A program made the position numbers and the translations under genes. A stretch of DNA of 64,000 nt from Mycobacterium gordonae (lineage in GTDB: Bacteria > Actinomycetota > Actinomycetes > Mycobacteriales > Mycobacteriaceae), in assembly GCF_017086405.1 (NCBI RefSeq), contig NZ_CP070973.1:4434739-4498738 (forward strand), written 5' to 3'. This document shows positions 26,990-37,400 of the stretch, one piece after another. The notes beneath the pieces were generated by a model that saw only the letters and a list, made by a program, of their open reading frames with translations, was not told the origin of the DNA and did not search any database. Within the stretch, counting starts at the first letter, position 1; every line of letters begins with the position of its first letter.

Positions 26990-27107
26990 GTAGCGGCGTG
27001 GTCCAAACACTCCGGTGAGGACCAATAATCCAACGCCGCAACAGGTGGGTGTGGGTGCGATTGTCGGTGGCCTTGCATACACTTCCGAAAGATCGCGGGG
27101 GGGCGAA

Positions 27108-28352
27108 GTGACCAATGACGAAGTGCCGAACCTGCCGGCACCGGTAGATCGTGGCGAGGTCGTGGTGTCCTATCACGACGAGGGACTGCTGATAGGCGGC
27201 GATCCCGCAGTTGTCGAGTCATACCTGAGTCGGTTGAAGGAGACCGCCGGTCGAGCCGCCCAGGTCGCTGGGATAGACAGCGCCTCGCTGGGCAATGTGA
27301 CGGGCCTGCTCGCTGGAGCCGCCTCGGTACTCGGAAACTCAGGGAAGTACGTTCAGCTGCATCCTGACAGTCTGAACGCGTTGAAGAACGGCAACCTCAT
27401 TCCGGGAACCGATGGCTTCTTCCGGATGATGACCCGCTCCGATGATGGCCAGTTCCTCACCCAGCTTCAGTGGAGGCCGGCAAAGCTCGGCCCGGACGTC
27501 ATGGTGTCTGCGCAGATGATTGCTGTGCAGGTGGCGTTGAAGTCGGCGATCGCAGATGTGGAAGAAGCCGTTCGTCGTGTTGAAGGCAAGGTTGTATCTG
27601 TCCTGGAACTTGCCAAGGCGACCCGAGCCGGCGATGTCCTTGGAAGCAACCTCACCATTTCGCGAATGGTTGACTCTTTGGAGCGATATGGTTCGTTGCC
27701 CAACGCCTACTGGGATTCCGTCGCGACTCTCGGACCGGCGCTTAATGTGACCGTCGAGCAGCTACGCGACCATGTGCGGCGTGTCCTGGCGTCGTTCGAT
27801 CGTAATCTAGCCGTTCAAGAGCGAAGTAAGAAGTTGCGCAATGCAATCGATGACGATCGTCTTGGCGAGACGTTAAGCCTGCTAGTTGTTGCCGAGGAAT
27901 CCCTCTATAAGTGGCAACGTCTGCATCTGGCACGAGTCGAGTCGACCGAGCCAGAGCATCTGCTGCGAGCGATCGACGAGGCCCGCGAGCTGATCGCGCA
28001 CCACCTCCGTGAAGACGCCGACATCTACCGGCGCGCAACGGAAGTGCTCGACGGGTTCGCCAAACCGGATGCTGTCGAAGGCTTCCGATTCCTGGCAGTT
28101 CGCCAGCTGGCCGCTCATCGCGCCACACTTCGCGAGGAACTTGACCGCTTTGCCAAAGCCCGCCGCCACCAGATCGAGGCATGGGAGGACTTCCACATAC
28201 CAAGCCTGCTGGATGCGGCAACGGCGACGATCGAAAGCGCGAAATCCACCGCCGGTCATGTGTTGGAGGCCGCCGGCCAAAAACTCCTTCGGTTCAGCGC
28301 TCAGCTGAAAGAACCCTCGCAGAAAAAAGAAGGACCGAGACATGGATCGTGA
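27108..28352 (+). CDS. hypothetical helical protein
   Basis: The product is 414 residues from GTG 27108, behind a G-rich site. Residues 1-110 include a glycine- and alanine-rich stretch (ASLGNVTGLLAGAASVLGN). The remainder is long charged helices with heptad-like leucines (VEEAVRRVEGKVVSVLELAK, RATEVLDGFAKP, FAKARRHQIEAWEDF). No enzyme motif is evident. Long helices suggest a structural, sensor or toxin-like role. The chosen start avoids a 31-codon extension with no ribosome site. It is convergent with the HEPN/ATPase pair, 74 bases away. Function unknown. Confidence 0.6.
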   Translation: MTNDEVPNLPAPVDRGEVVVSYHDEGLLIGGDPAVVESYLSRLKETAGRAAQVAGIDSASLGNVTGLLAGAASVLGNSGKYVQLHPDSLNALKNGNLIPGTDGFFRMMTRSDDGQFLTQLQWRPAKLGPDVMVSAQMIAVQVALKSAIADVEEAVRRVEGKVVSVLELAKATRAGDVLGSNLTISRMVDSLERYGSLPNAYWDSVATLGPALNVTVEQLRDHVRRVLASFDRNLAVQERSKKLRNAIDDDRLGETLSLLVVAEESLYKWQRLHLARVESTEPEHLLRAIDEARELIAHHLREDADIYRRATEVLDGFAKPDAVEGFRFLAVRQLAAHRATLREELDRFAKARRHQIEAWEDFHIPSLLDAATATIESAKSTAGHVLEAAGQKLLRFSAQLKEPSQKKEGPRHGS

Positions 28353-28426
28353 CAACGATTCCGGGTAAGTATGCAACTTCGCATGGCGGGCTCTGAAGCC
28401 GCCAGCCAGAACGTTAACAGGCTCGA

Positions 28427-28798
28427 TCACCTAAATGATCTCGTTAGCGCCGACTGCACCGCCAGCTCCCGCACCTGCCCTACCAAATGCCGCACCTCCG
28501 CCGGCGACGGCTGCAACTCATACGCGTGGTGGTGCACCGCCCGACTCAACGAGTGCCATACCCGCCTGGCCCGCTCCCCCACGTCAGCTCCTTTATATCT
28601 CCCGAGCACAACGAGTTTCGAGATCGTCGTCGGTGACTTCTGCCCGGCCGAACACCACGCGGCACTTTCATCGTTCAGCCAATCCTCGAGTGCCATCCTC
28701 GCCAGTAACGCCGCCGTCCGCGCCGCACGGGGCCCGAGCACGATGTGCCCGTCCAGGATCTCATCTGCGTAGGCGAGCAGCTTGGTACGCCCAATCAT
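28427..28798 (-). CDS. HEPN-like small protein
   Basis: The product is 123 residues, all alpha by appearance. RAARTAALLARMALEDWLN is the first helix pair, and SLSRAVHHHAYEL near 83-95 carries Arg86 and His91, an R-x4-H arrangement as in HEPN ribonucleases. HEPN proteins cut RNA or act as partners of nucleotidyl- or ATPase modules. Its ATG overlaps the stop of the ATPase gene as ATGA, so the two are made together. The domain assignment rests on one motif and helix layout; it could be an inactive HEPN or an unrelated helical protein. Confidence 0.5.
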   Translation of the reverse strand: MIGRTKLLAYADEILDGHIVLGPRAARTAALLARMALEDWLNDESAAWCSAGQKSPTTISKLVVLGRYKGADVGERARRVWHSLSRAVHHHAYELQPSPAEVRHLVGQVRELAVQSALTRSFR

Positions 28799-31236
28799 GC
28801 GCTGGCCCCGGCAAGGTCGCCGACGGCGAGTCGAGCGTCATTGACGGCGGCTTTGTATTCGGTAACCCCCTGGTGGATACCCTTATTCGCCACACTGAGA
28901 GTGTCTCGTCGCGCGCGGCCGCCTGCCTTCCATTTCTCAACCGCCGCCTGATCATCGGCATCGCCGGCCAACGCCAGCGCCAGCCTTCTCGCCGTCTTGT
29001 TGGCGTTTTCCCAAGCCGCCTCAACCTCCTCGCGAGATCGCCCCTCCATAAACGCCTTACATGCATAGACCTCCCAGGCGGTGGCCTCCAATGCTTCTCG
29101 ACACAACGCTGGGATTGCCGACCTCTTGACGTCCTCGGGCACCGCTTCGTCGGCTGCGATCGCGAACGCGTCGTCGAGTAGACGCGTAGCAGGCTTCGTT
29201 GAATCCACCACGCTTATAGCGGAATTCATCGTGCGCGTGACCTCCAGAATCCTCGCCGGCGCACGTGAACTCCGGATGGCTGCCGGCAGGCGGTTGTCGT
29301 GGGTCAAGACAATGACCTGCCGATCCTTGGCCAGACCAATCAACACGTCGAGGAACCCATCGATCTTCGAGGGATCCATCGCTTGGATCGGATCGTCGAA
29401 AACCAGGAATCGGAAGGGACTTTCCGGCGACGTCGCCCGCGGAATGAAGACGGCCAGGGCCAGCGCTTGCAGCTCGCCTTGACTCATCACCCCGAATGCC
29501 TCCGTTTCAGACCCGTCGACCGCTGCACGAAGTACGACACGCCTGGTGGTCTTTTGCCCTTCGAGGCGGATCGCGCCCAGGTCCACATTGCTTTCTTGTC
29601 GTAGCGCCGCCCAGATCTGACGAGACTTCTCGGTCAGAGGTGCCAGCCGTTCGTTGCGCAGCTGACCGGCGTTGGCCTGCAACCACTTCAGCGCTTCAGT
29701 AGCGATTGCGCACTGCGTAGCCACCCCAGCGGCTGCCTCCGCTTTCTGCAGCCACTCAGCCAATTTCAACGCCACCGGGCTCCACAAGTCTTCGCGCGCT
29801 TGGATCAGAGCTGTGGCTTCCTGAGCAAGATCCGCGTACGCGGCCCGCAGCGGCGGCAACGTGGTCATGACATGTTCGGCCAGTGCGAGATCGTCATCGA
29901 CTGGCAGCTCGGCGAAGTCGTCATACAGCGAGCGCGCCGCGTCTAGTCCGCTCAGCTCGGCATCGGATAGCGGCGGCCGGAGCACGTTTCGCGCCATCGT
30001 GACCACGGCCGATCGGGCCTGCCGACTCTCTGCGCGGGCGGCAGTCAGATCTCGCGCGGCGCTCTCGGCACGCTCTAGGGCGGCACGCGCGGCAACAGCC
30101 CAGTTTTCATCGAGACTTCCCTGACCACAGACCGGACAACTCTGATCACCATGGTGCTCGTGGAATTCCAGGCTCGACTCGAGCAGGCGCGCACGGTCGG
30201 CAGCAACGGTATCGGCGCGCAGCGCTTCCTGTCGTTCCGCCTGAGCGGCAGACCTCAGCGCCGCGAGTTTGAGTTCGACATCCTCAGCGGTGGGTACGAC
30301 CAACTGGCGCGCCTGCTCCCAAGCAGCCGGGATATCGGCTGCGGCGCCAGTGACCAAAGGCCGCACGACGCCGAGGTCGGGCTTGCTCTTTTTGACCTGC
30401 ACTAGTGCGGTCGCGGCACGAGAGTCCTCATGCGCGCCGAGTAAGGGTTTGAGCGCGTCCGCGACCTTCTTGAGTTCGGCAGCGGGCACCCTGAGCCTTT
30501 TGAGCTCAGCGTCGAGAACATCGACGGCTGTGGTCAATTGCTCCAACCCCAACAGCCGGTAGAGCTGGTCGTAGAACTCGCTGGGCTTTCCTTCGAGAAT
30601 GGTGCTGAGCTCGTCGTAGCTCAGCAGTGGTCGATACATGGTCAGCGCCACGTCCCACCCCAACACGCTGATGGCCTCGCGCTTCTGGCCTTTGCGCTGC
30701 ACCCACTGCTGCATCTGCCCGACGGGCACGTCGTCACCCGATGACCAGTCGACACCAATTGTCGTTGCGCCCGAGCCTTCTTCGGCGATGTCGACTCGGA
30801 TCTGCGCTGGATTGCCCGCGTGGAGGTTGCGCCAATTCTGCGACCACACCAGCGGTTTATCTTTCCATCTGGAGTTCACCCCGGTAAGCGCCAGTTCCAA
30901 AGCCTCGGCGAGAGTGGACTTTCCTGAGCCGTTGCGCCCGGCGATCACGGTCAGACCCGGACCCGGTTGCAGCGGGAGGCTGATCTTTGGACCGATGCCC
31001 CGAAAGCCGGACACGGTGATGGATGCCAAGTAGGCGCCAACTGGTTCGTCAATTGGCTCATCTACCGCGCCCAACGAAACCGCGAGTTGCGAGGAAGCAC
31101 TGACGCCCCCAAGAGCTTCGGACAACACACCAGGATCTTCGAGTGCCGCCAGTACGGCGAGTCGTGCCGGCTCGCTCAGCGACTCATCTGCATCTGCCAG
31201 CGCCAATACGTAATTCTTGAGCGTTTCGGTTCCCAC
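28795..31236 (-). CDS. SMC/RecF-like ATPase with zinc-hook motif
   Basis: The product is 813 residues from GTG 31236, with AGGAGGAG in front. The Walker A loop GRNGSGKS is at 100-107, after a GFRGIGPKISLPL opening typical of RecF/SMC ATPases. Coiled segments flank a CPVCG zinc-hook near 367. The ABC signature is MSQGELQALAL near 583, Walker B LVFDDPIQAMD near 611 and the His switch LTHDNRL near 645. The C-terminal 160 residues form a helical domain (CREALEATAWEVYACKAF) of unknown role, perhaps itself HEPN-like. Rad50-like hooks with a nuclease partner occur in DNA-damage and phage-defence systems; RloC joins such an ATPase to an anticodon nuclease. The coupled HEPN-like gene fits that pattern. 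Confidence 0.8.
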   Translation of the reverse strand: MGTETLKNYVLALADADESLSEPARLAVLAALEDPGVLSEALGGVSASSQLAVSLGAVDEPIDEPVGAYLASITVSGFRGIGPKISLPLQPGPGLTVIAGRNGSGKSTLAEALELALTGVNSRWKDKPLVWSQNWRNLHAGNPAQIRVDIAEEGSGATTIGVDWSSGDDVPVGQMQQWVQRKGQKREAISVLGWDVALTMYRPLLSYDELSTILEGKPSEFYDQLYRLLGLEQLTTAVDVLDAELKRLRVPAAELKKVADALKPLLGAHEDSRAATALVQVKKSKPDLGVVRPLVTGAAADIPAAWEQARQLVVPTAEDVELKLAALRSAAQAERQEALRADTVAADRARLLESSLEFHEHHGDQSCPVCGQGSLDENWAVAARAALERAESAARDLTAARAESRQARSAVVTMARNVLRPPLSDAELSGLDAARSLYDDFAELPVDDDLALAEHVMTTLPPLRAAYADLAQEATALIQAREDLWSPVALKLAEWLQKAEAAAGVATQCAIATEALKWLQANAGQLRNERLAPLTEKSRQIWAALRQESNVDLGAIRLEGQKTTRRVVLRAAVDGSETEAFGVMSQGELQALALAVFIPRATSPESPFRFLVFDDPIQAMDPSKIDGFLDVLIGLAKDRQVIVLTHDNRLPAAIRSSRAPARILEVTRTMNSAISVVDSTKPATRLLDDAFAIAADEAVPEDVKRSAIPALCREALEATAWEVYACKAFMEGRSREEVEAAWENANKTARRLALALAGDADDQAAVEKWKAGGRARRDTLSVANKGIHQGVTEYKAAVNDARLAVGDLAGASA

Positions 31237-31440
31237 GGTCTCTCCTCCTAGTGAACGAGACTAAGAGCAGGAGGCGACAACTCACAGGCATTTTGCCAAG
31301 ACATTTATGACCTCATAGCGAACGCCTGCGCATGCGTGGCGCGTCGTGGTTTCATGGCCAGCGCGGGTCTTGTCGGTGGGACGACTTAGGCTCCCGGAGT
31401 GCCCTAATGCGGGCGCTGAACTCACCTGAGGGGATCTGTC
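31237..31440. promoter_or_regulatory. shared divergent promoter region
   Basis: These 204 bases separate the ATPase gene (leftward) from the giant helicase gene (rightward), both starting with GTG and both behind purine-rich ribosome sites (AGGAGGAG and AGGGGAT). No operator symmetry stands out. Both units must be driven from here. Confidence 0.5.
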
Positions 31441-34400
31441 GTGAGCGAGACCAACTATCACTCGGTGGTAGGCGAAGCGCTATCGATGCTGATCGATGGT
31501 CTCACCCCGTTCATCGCAGACGTATCGGCGAAGGCGTTCCCGCCGAGTGTGTCCTGGACCGAACTGTTGCGCCGCAAAGACGCTGCCGCTGGCCGACAAA
31601 TGGGCATGTATAGAAGCGGTGACTTGTCATTGATGTTGCGCGCATTGACAGAACGGCTCGGCGAATACGGTTTCCCATTCACCCGAAACCTGCCGCGAAC
31701 GGTGCAGAACTACGCGAGCGAATTGCGCGACGTCCGCAACCGGTGGGCGCACACTGAGCCGTTCACGACCGCGGAGGCCTACCGGGCGATCGACTCCGTC
31801 GAGTTGCTGTTGCGCGCCATCGGTGCGGCCTCAGCCGCCGGCGACGCTGCCCGACTGAAGTCAACGGTCGTCCCGCTACAACCTGGTGAGCCCGATCCCG
31901 ACGCGCACTCCCCTACTGCTGATCGGTCTGAACCGTCGCCGACCGCGGCGGCTGATCCACCCGTCGTGCCGACCGCCCGTTTCGCCCCCTCGTCGGCGGT
32001 GCCTCCGCCCACTACGTCCTCCTCTGGCGCACGCATCGAGATTCACGCCATCTCCGAGTTGAGCTACCCGATGGCACACTGCCGGATACCTGTGATCGAC
32101 CACATCACCATCGACGGCATCGCCGAAGAGTTGCGCGGGGCAGTGCTGCATGTTGACGTCGTGAGCGCCTCAGGCTCGCACGGCGGCCCGCGCGAACTGC
32201 ATGTCGACGTCGCAGCCACGAAGCCGACGATCCTGCGCGATATAAATCTAGCGCTGGCCCCAGCGTCCATGCTGACGGTGGAGGATCAACGACCAGGCAT
32301 CATCCGAGCGATCCTGCGCGATTCCAACGGCCAGCTAGTCGCCGAGGCATCGAAGGACGTCAACATCCTGGCCGCCAACCAGTGGAAAGCCACCCCCTTG
32401 CAGCTGGGGTTGGAGATGCTGGCAGCACATGTCCAGCCAAACGCGTCAGCGGTTACCGCACTCCTGCCCGACGTCTCCGACCGACTCAATGCCGCAACCG
32501 GCAGGTCCGCAATCGACGGCTACCAAAGCGAAAATCCCGACCGGGTTGACGCTATCGCGCAGGCTGTCTACGACGCCATGCGCGCGCGGGACATCCGATA
32601 TGCCGAACCCCCGGCAAGTTGGGGGCTCGACGGTCAGAAGATCCGCACCCCGGCCGAAGTCCTAGAAGGTCGGCTAGGCACCTGCCTGGACACCGCAATC
32701 ACCATGGCCGCCGCGCTCGAGCAGACGGGCGTCAATACCACGCTGTGGGTGCTCAAAGGTCATGCCCTGCTGGGGTATTGGCGCATCGATGCGGCGCTGC
32801 CGACGATCTCCACGACCGAGGTCATCGACGTCGCCAACCTTGTCGACCTAGGCCACCTCCGGCTCATCGAGACGACGATGCTGACCGGGGGCGACCAGTC
32901 CGCTCCGTTTGCCGATGCCGTCCACGCGCCCAGAACCGCGCACCTTGGTGACGACTTGTCGAACATTCTCGGCATCACCGATATTCGACAAGCACGCATC
33001 TCTCGGATCCACCCACTGCCAAGCCGCGCGATCAGCCCCGATGGCAACGTCATCGTCACCGAATACAACCCGGCCCCGGAACCGGTAGTCGCCCCATACC
33101 AACGTTCCGACTCGGCCACAGTCAACCAATCACCAAAGGACTCGGTCCCACCTCGCGTCGCCAAATGGAAGAACGCCCTGCTCGATCTGAGCTTGCGCAA
33201 CAGACTCATTCACTACACCGAACGCGCGGGATACCGCTTGGAGGTGCCGGGACCTGCACTCAGCCAGTTCGAAGACGCAGTCAACGACGGAGTGCGTATC
33301 ACGCTGCTGGCATCCGACGCGGTGAAGGAAATCGATGTCGCACGCGGAATCCGTTACGGACGAGACCTTCCCGAGCGGGAACGCCAACTGCTTCTAACCG
33401 ACAAGCGCAGCGTCTACGTCGACATCACCGATGCCGCCTATAAGACACGGCTGCGATCGATTGCATATAAAGCGAAGACCATTACCGAGGAGACCGGATC
33501 CAACAACCTTTATCTCACCTTCGGGATGCTTAACTGGCGACTCGATGACCGTGAACTGCGCTCGCCATTGGTTCTGGTGCCAGTCACGATCAGCACTGCC
33601 AACCGCGGTGAGCGCTACACTCTCGTTCTTGACGAGGCCGGCATCTCAACCCCGAACTACTGCCTCATCGAGAAACTCCGCGTCACTTTCGGTTTGGAGA
33701 TTCCCGAGCTCAGCAATCCGACTCAAGATGCGTCCGGCATCGACCTGGCCGCCACCCTCGACGCCGTGAGGCATGCAATAGCGAAAGTCGGACTACATTT
33801 CCGGGTCGAGGACACGGTGCACCTGGCGATCTTGCAGTTCGCCAAGTTTCCCCTGTGGAAGGATCTCGACGACTCGTGGAAAACGTTGGCGAACAACAGC
33901 TTGGTCAGCCATCTGATCAACTCGCCTTTCCAGCCTTTCACTGATCCGGTCAACAACACGGGCGACGTCCACCTTGACCAACTCGGCGACGAAGTGCCGG
34001 TGCCGGCCGACTCGTCGCAGCTGCAGGCGATAGCCGAAGCCGCGGCCGGAAAGACATTCGTCTTGGAAGGGCCCCCAGGCACCGGGAAGTCCCAGACGAT
34101 CACCAATCTGCTCGCGCACGCGATGGCAGCCGGGCGTCGGGTGCTGTTCGTCGCCGAGAAACGTGCCGCCTTGGACGTCGTCAAGAAGCGTCTTGAGGCA
34201 GTTGGTTTGGGTGATCTTTCCTTGGACCTGCATGACAAGTCGTCGCGCCCCGCGGCCGTCCGCGCACAGATCCGTGCCGCACTGGACCTTCAGGTGAGCG
34301 CCGACACCGATTCACTGCGCACCCAAACCGAGGCTGCTGAATCCAGCCGCAATGCCCTCGCCCGGTACGCCCGCCGCCTGCACGAGGCAAACGCTGCCGG

Positions 34401-37400
34401 CTTGTCGCTGTATTCCGCGCGCACCGCCGAACTTGCCGCCGACCAGGACGTTCCTCCGATCGATGTGCCGCGAGACCTGGTAGCGGGCGGCTCGCCGGAG
34501 GCTTTGAAAGCCGTCGAGGGGGTCTTGCGCAACCTGCCTCAAGCCACCGACTTGGCGCAGCCGCGAATCGATCACCCGTGGCGCTTCGTCGACTCCCTGC
34601 CGGGCCCGCGATCCAGCGTCGCGGAAATCCACCGCTGCGCAGTCGAATTCGACACCGCTCTGGCCGACGCCGTCGCGAACGGGCTCACCATCGAAAGCCT
34701 GGCACGGTGCGACGGAACTGCGGACTTCAAGAAGTGGGAGAAATTGTGTGCAGCTCCTCGTTACCCTTTAGCTGCCCTCGACACACTTCGCGAGGGAGCT
34801 TGGACCGCGGAGTTGGAATCCCTCGGCAACAACCTGCTGTGGCTGACCGACAACCCTCCTGTGTGGCGCACAACGTTTTCTGCCGACGCGGTCAACCTCG
34901 ACATACCAGCGATCCACCAAGCAGCAGTGGCGGCCGACGAGTCAGGATTCTTCGGGCGTAAGAAGCGCCGGCGCGCCGTGCTGGAACAGCTTTCTCCGGT
35001 ATTGATCGTCGATCTGAAATCTGTTGACCTCAAAACGCTTACGCCGATGATCGCCAGCATCAATGACTCGTTCACAGCGGTAACCGATCTGCGCACCCGG
35101 GTGGCGCGGCTGCCGGCGAGCATCATCGACCAACAGTGGAACCCCCTTGTCCCGGAGCACGCAGGCCTGATCCGGCAGGAACTCGCATGGCTGCGCTGGA
35201 CGACCGCAACCTTGGCCAACCAAACCAACGATGCACACGTCGAAGACCTGCGGTCCTTCTACGCCAACCAGCCGCTGGGAGCCTGCGCCGCCCAGCTCGC
35301 CCGGATCGCGCCCGCCTGGGCCGCGCTGACGATAGCCACCGGGGCCGCGCCTGAGAAGCAAAAGGAATGGGCGCAGCCGGATAACTTCATCAGCCGTTGG
35401 TGGGCGTCACGCGCGGCACGTCACCTCAACGACACCGCGTCGATCGAAAACTGGATGGACCTTTTGCGCCTCGTCGATCCACTCACCAATTCCGGGATGG
35501 GTGGGCTACGCACTGCCATCCTCAACGGTGAGATCGACTCCGACGACGCCAGTTTGGCGTTCCAGCGTGGGCTGGCCGCGGTCTCCGTCGCTGAGCGTCA
35601 AGACGCCACCGCACTCGGCAGTTTCAATGCCGCGGCTCACGACAAGATGATCGAGCGGTACACGAAGAGTTTGCGCTCCATCCGCGACGAGCTGCCGCGT
35701 GCCATACCGGCGTCGCTGCTGCAAAAACGGCGGTTCGACGCCAACGCTTCCAGCGGTCAGATCGGCAATTTGCGGCGCCAACTCGACCGCCGGCGCGGCG
35801 GCTTGAGCGTGCGTGGTCTAGTCGAGCACTTCGGGGATGTGATCACCCAGATCATGCCGTGCACACTCATGAGTCCTGACTCCGTCGCGCGTTTCTTCCC
35901 GCCGAAGCCTGACCTTTTCGACATCGTGGTCTTCGACGAGGCGTCCCAGATACGAGTCGCTGACGCCATCGGCGCAATGGGCCGCAGCCGTTCGGTGGTC
36001 GTCGTCGGAGACAGCAAGCAGATGCCGCCAACAAGCTTTGCAGAGGTCAACGCCAACATCGACGACGACGAGAACTCCGATCAGGAGTCTTTCCTCGACG
36101 AGGAATCCATCCTCACCGAATGCGTGCACGCGCAGGTACCGCAGCAGTGGCTGTCGTGGCACTACCGAAGCCAGGACGAAGCCCTGATCGCCTTCAGCAA
36201 CCAGCACTACTACAACCGCCGACTCGCTTCCTTCCCCGCTCCGCGTCGTGAGGGTCTATTTGCTGGTAGACAAGGAATCTCGCTGATCCGTGTCAACGGC
36301 ACCTTCGAGCGCGCGGGGAAGGGCAAGACGCTGCGCACCAACCGCGTCGAGGCCGACGCGATAGTCGCCGACGTCATGACGCGGTTCCGGAATTCACCCG
36401 ATGCTGTGCCATCCCTCGGCGTGATCACCTTCAACGCACAGCAACGCGATCTCATTGACAACCTGCTGCGCGACAGCACAGACGAACGCATCGCCCGCGC
36501 ACTCGATGAGCCCGACGGTCTGTTCGTCAAGAACCTCGAGAACGTTCAGGGCGACGAACGCGACACCATCCTGTTCTCTGTCGCCTTCAGCGCCAACGAC
36601 AAAGGCGTGGTGCCGCTGAACTTCGGGCCATTATCGAAGCCTGGTGGAGAGCGCCGACTCAATGTCGCGATCACGCGAGCACGGCGTGAAGTGGTGCTCT
36701 ACGCGAGCTTCGATCCCGAAGACCTACGGGCAGAGGAAACCAGCCAGACCGGAACCAAGCATCTAAAGGCATACCTGGAGATGGCCGCGCGCGGTGTTGA
36801 AGCCGACAGTGGACGTCGTGTACCCGTGTTCGACCGGCATCGCGACGACATCGCCGAGGCGCTGCGCGCCGAAGGGTTGGTGGTGACGACCGACCTCGGC
36901 CTCTCCGACTTCAGGGTGGACCTCGTGCTCGCCGACCCAGCAGCACCCGATCGGCAACTCGTCGCCGTGCTGCTCGACGGCCAGGGTTGGAATGCTCGAC
37001 GCACGGTGGCTGACCGCGATGCCTTGCCCGTGGCTGTGCTGCGAGAGATGATGCGCTGGCCGGCGGTGGAACGGGTGTGGTTGCCTGACTGGTTGAGACG
37101 GCGGGAGCACATCGTCGCGGATCTGAAGAAGGCGGTGGATCAGGCCAAGGAGCGAGTGCTTGCCGGAGACACGGTGCCGGAGCAGGCAGAGCCCGCGTTG
37201 CGTGCCGCCCACCTGCGGCAACCTCCTCCCCCTCAACGGGCGGTCCCTGTCAACAGAAGCTCTGCGCCGCAACGGCATCCGATGATTCAGGTCTATCGCG
37301 AGTGGAAGCCAGGTCGACTCGGCGATGTCAGTGTCCTCGACGATCTGTCCAATCACTACGCCAAGGGGCGTGTCCGCGACGCAATTGTGAGCGCCATGAA

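Noticed and set aside
28435..29181. Plus-strand frame of 248 codons opposite the HEPN/ATPase genes
   Set aside because: It is antisense to two genes with clear motifs and has no ribosome site or family features.
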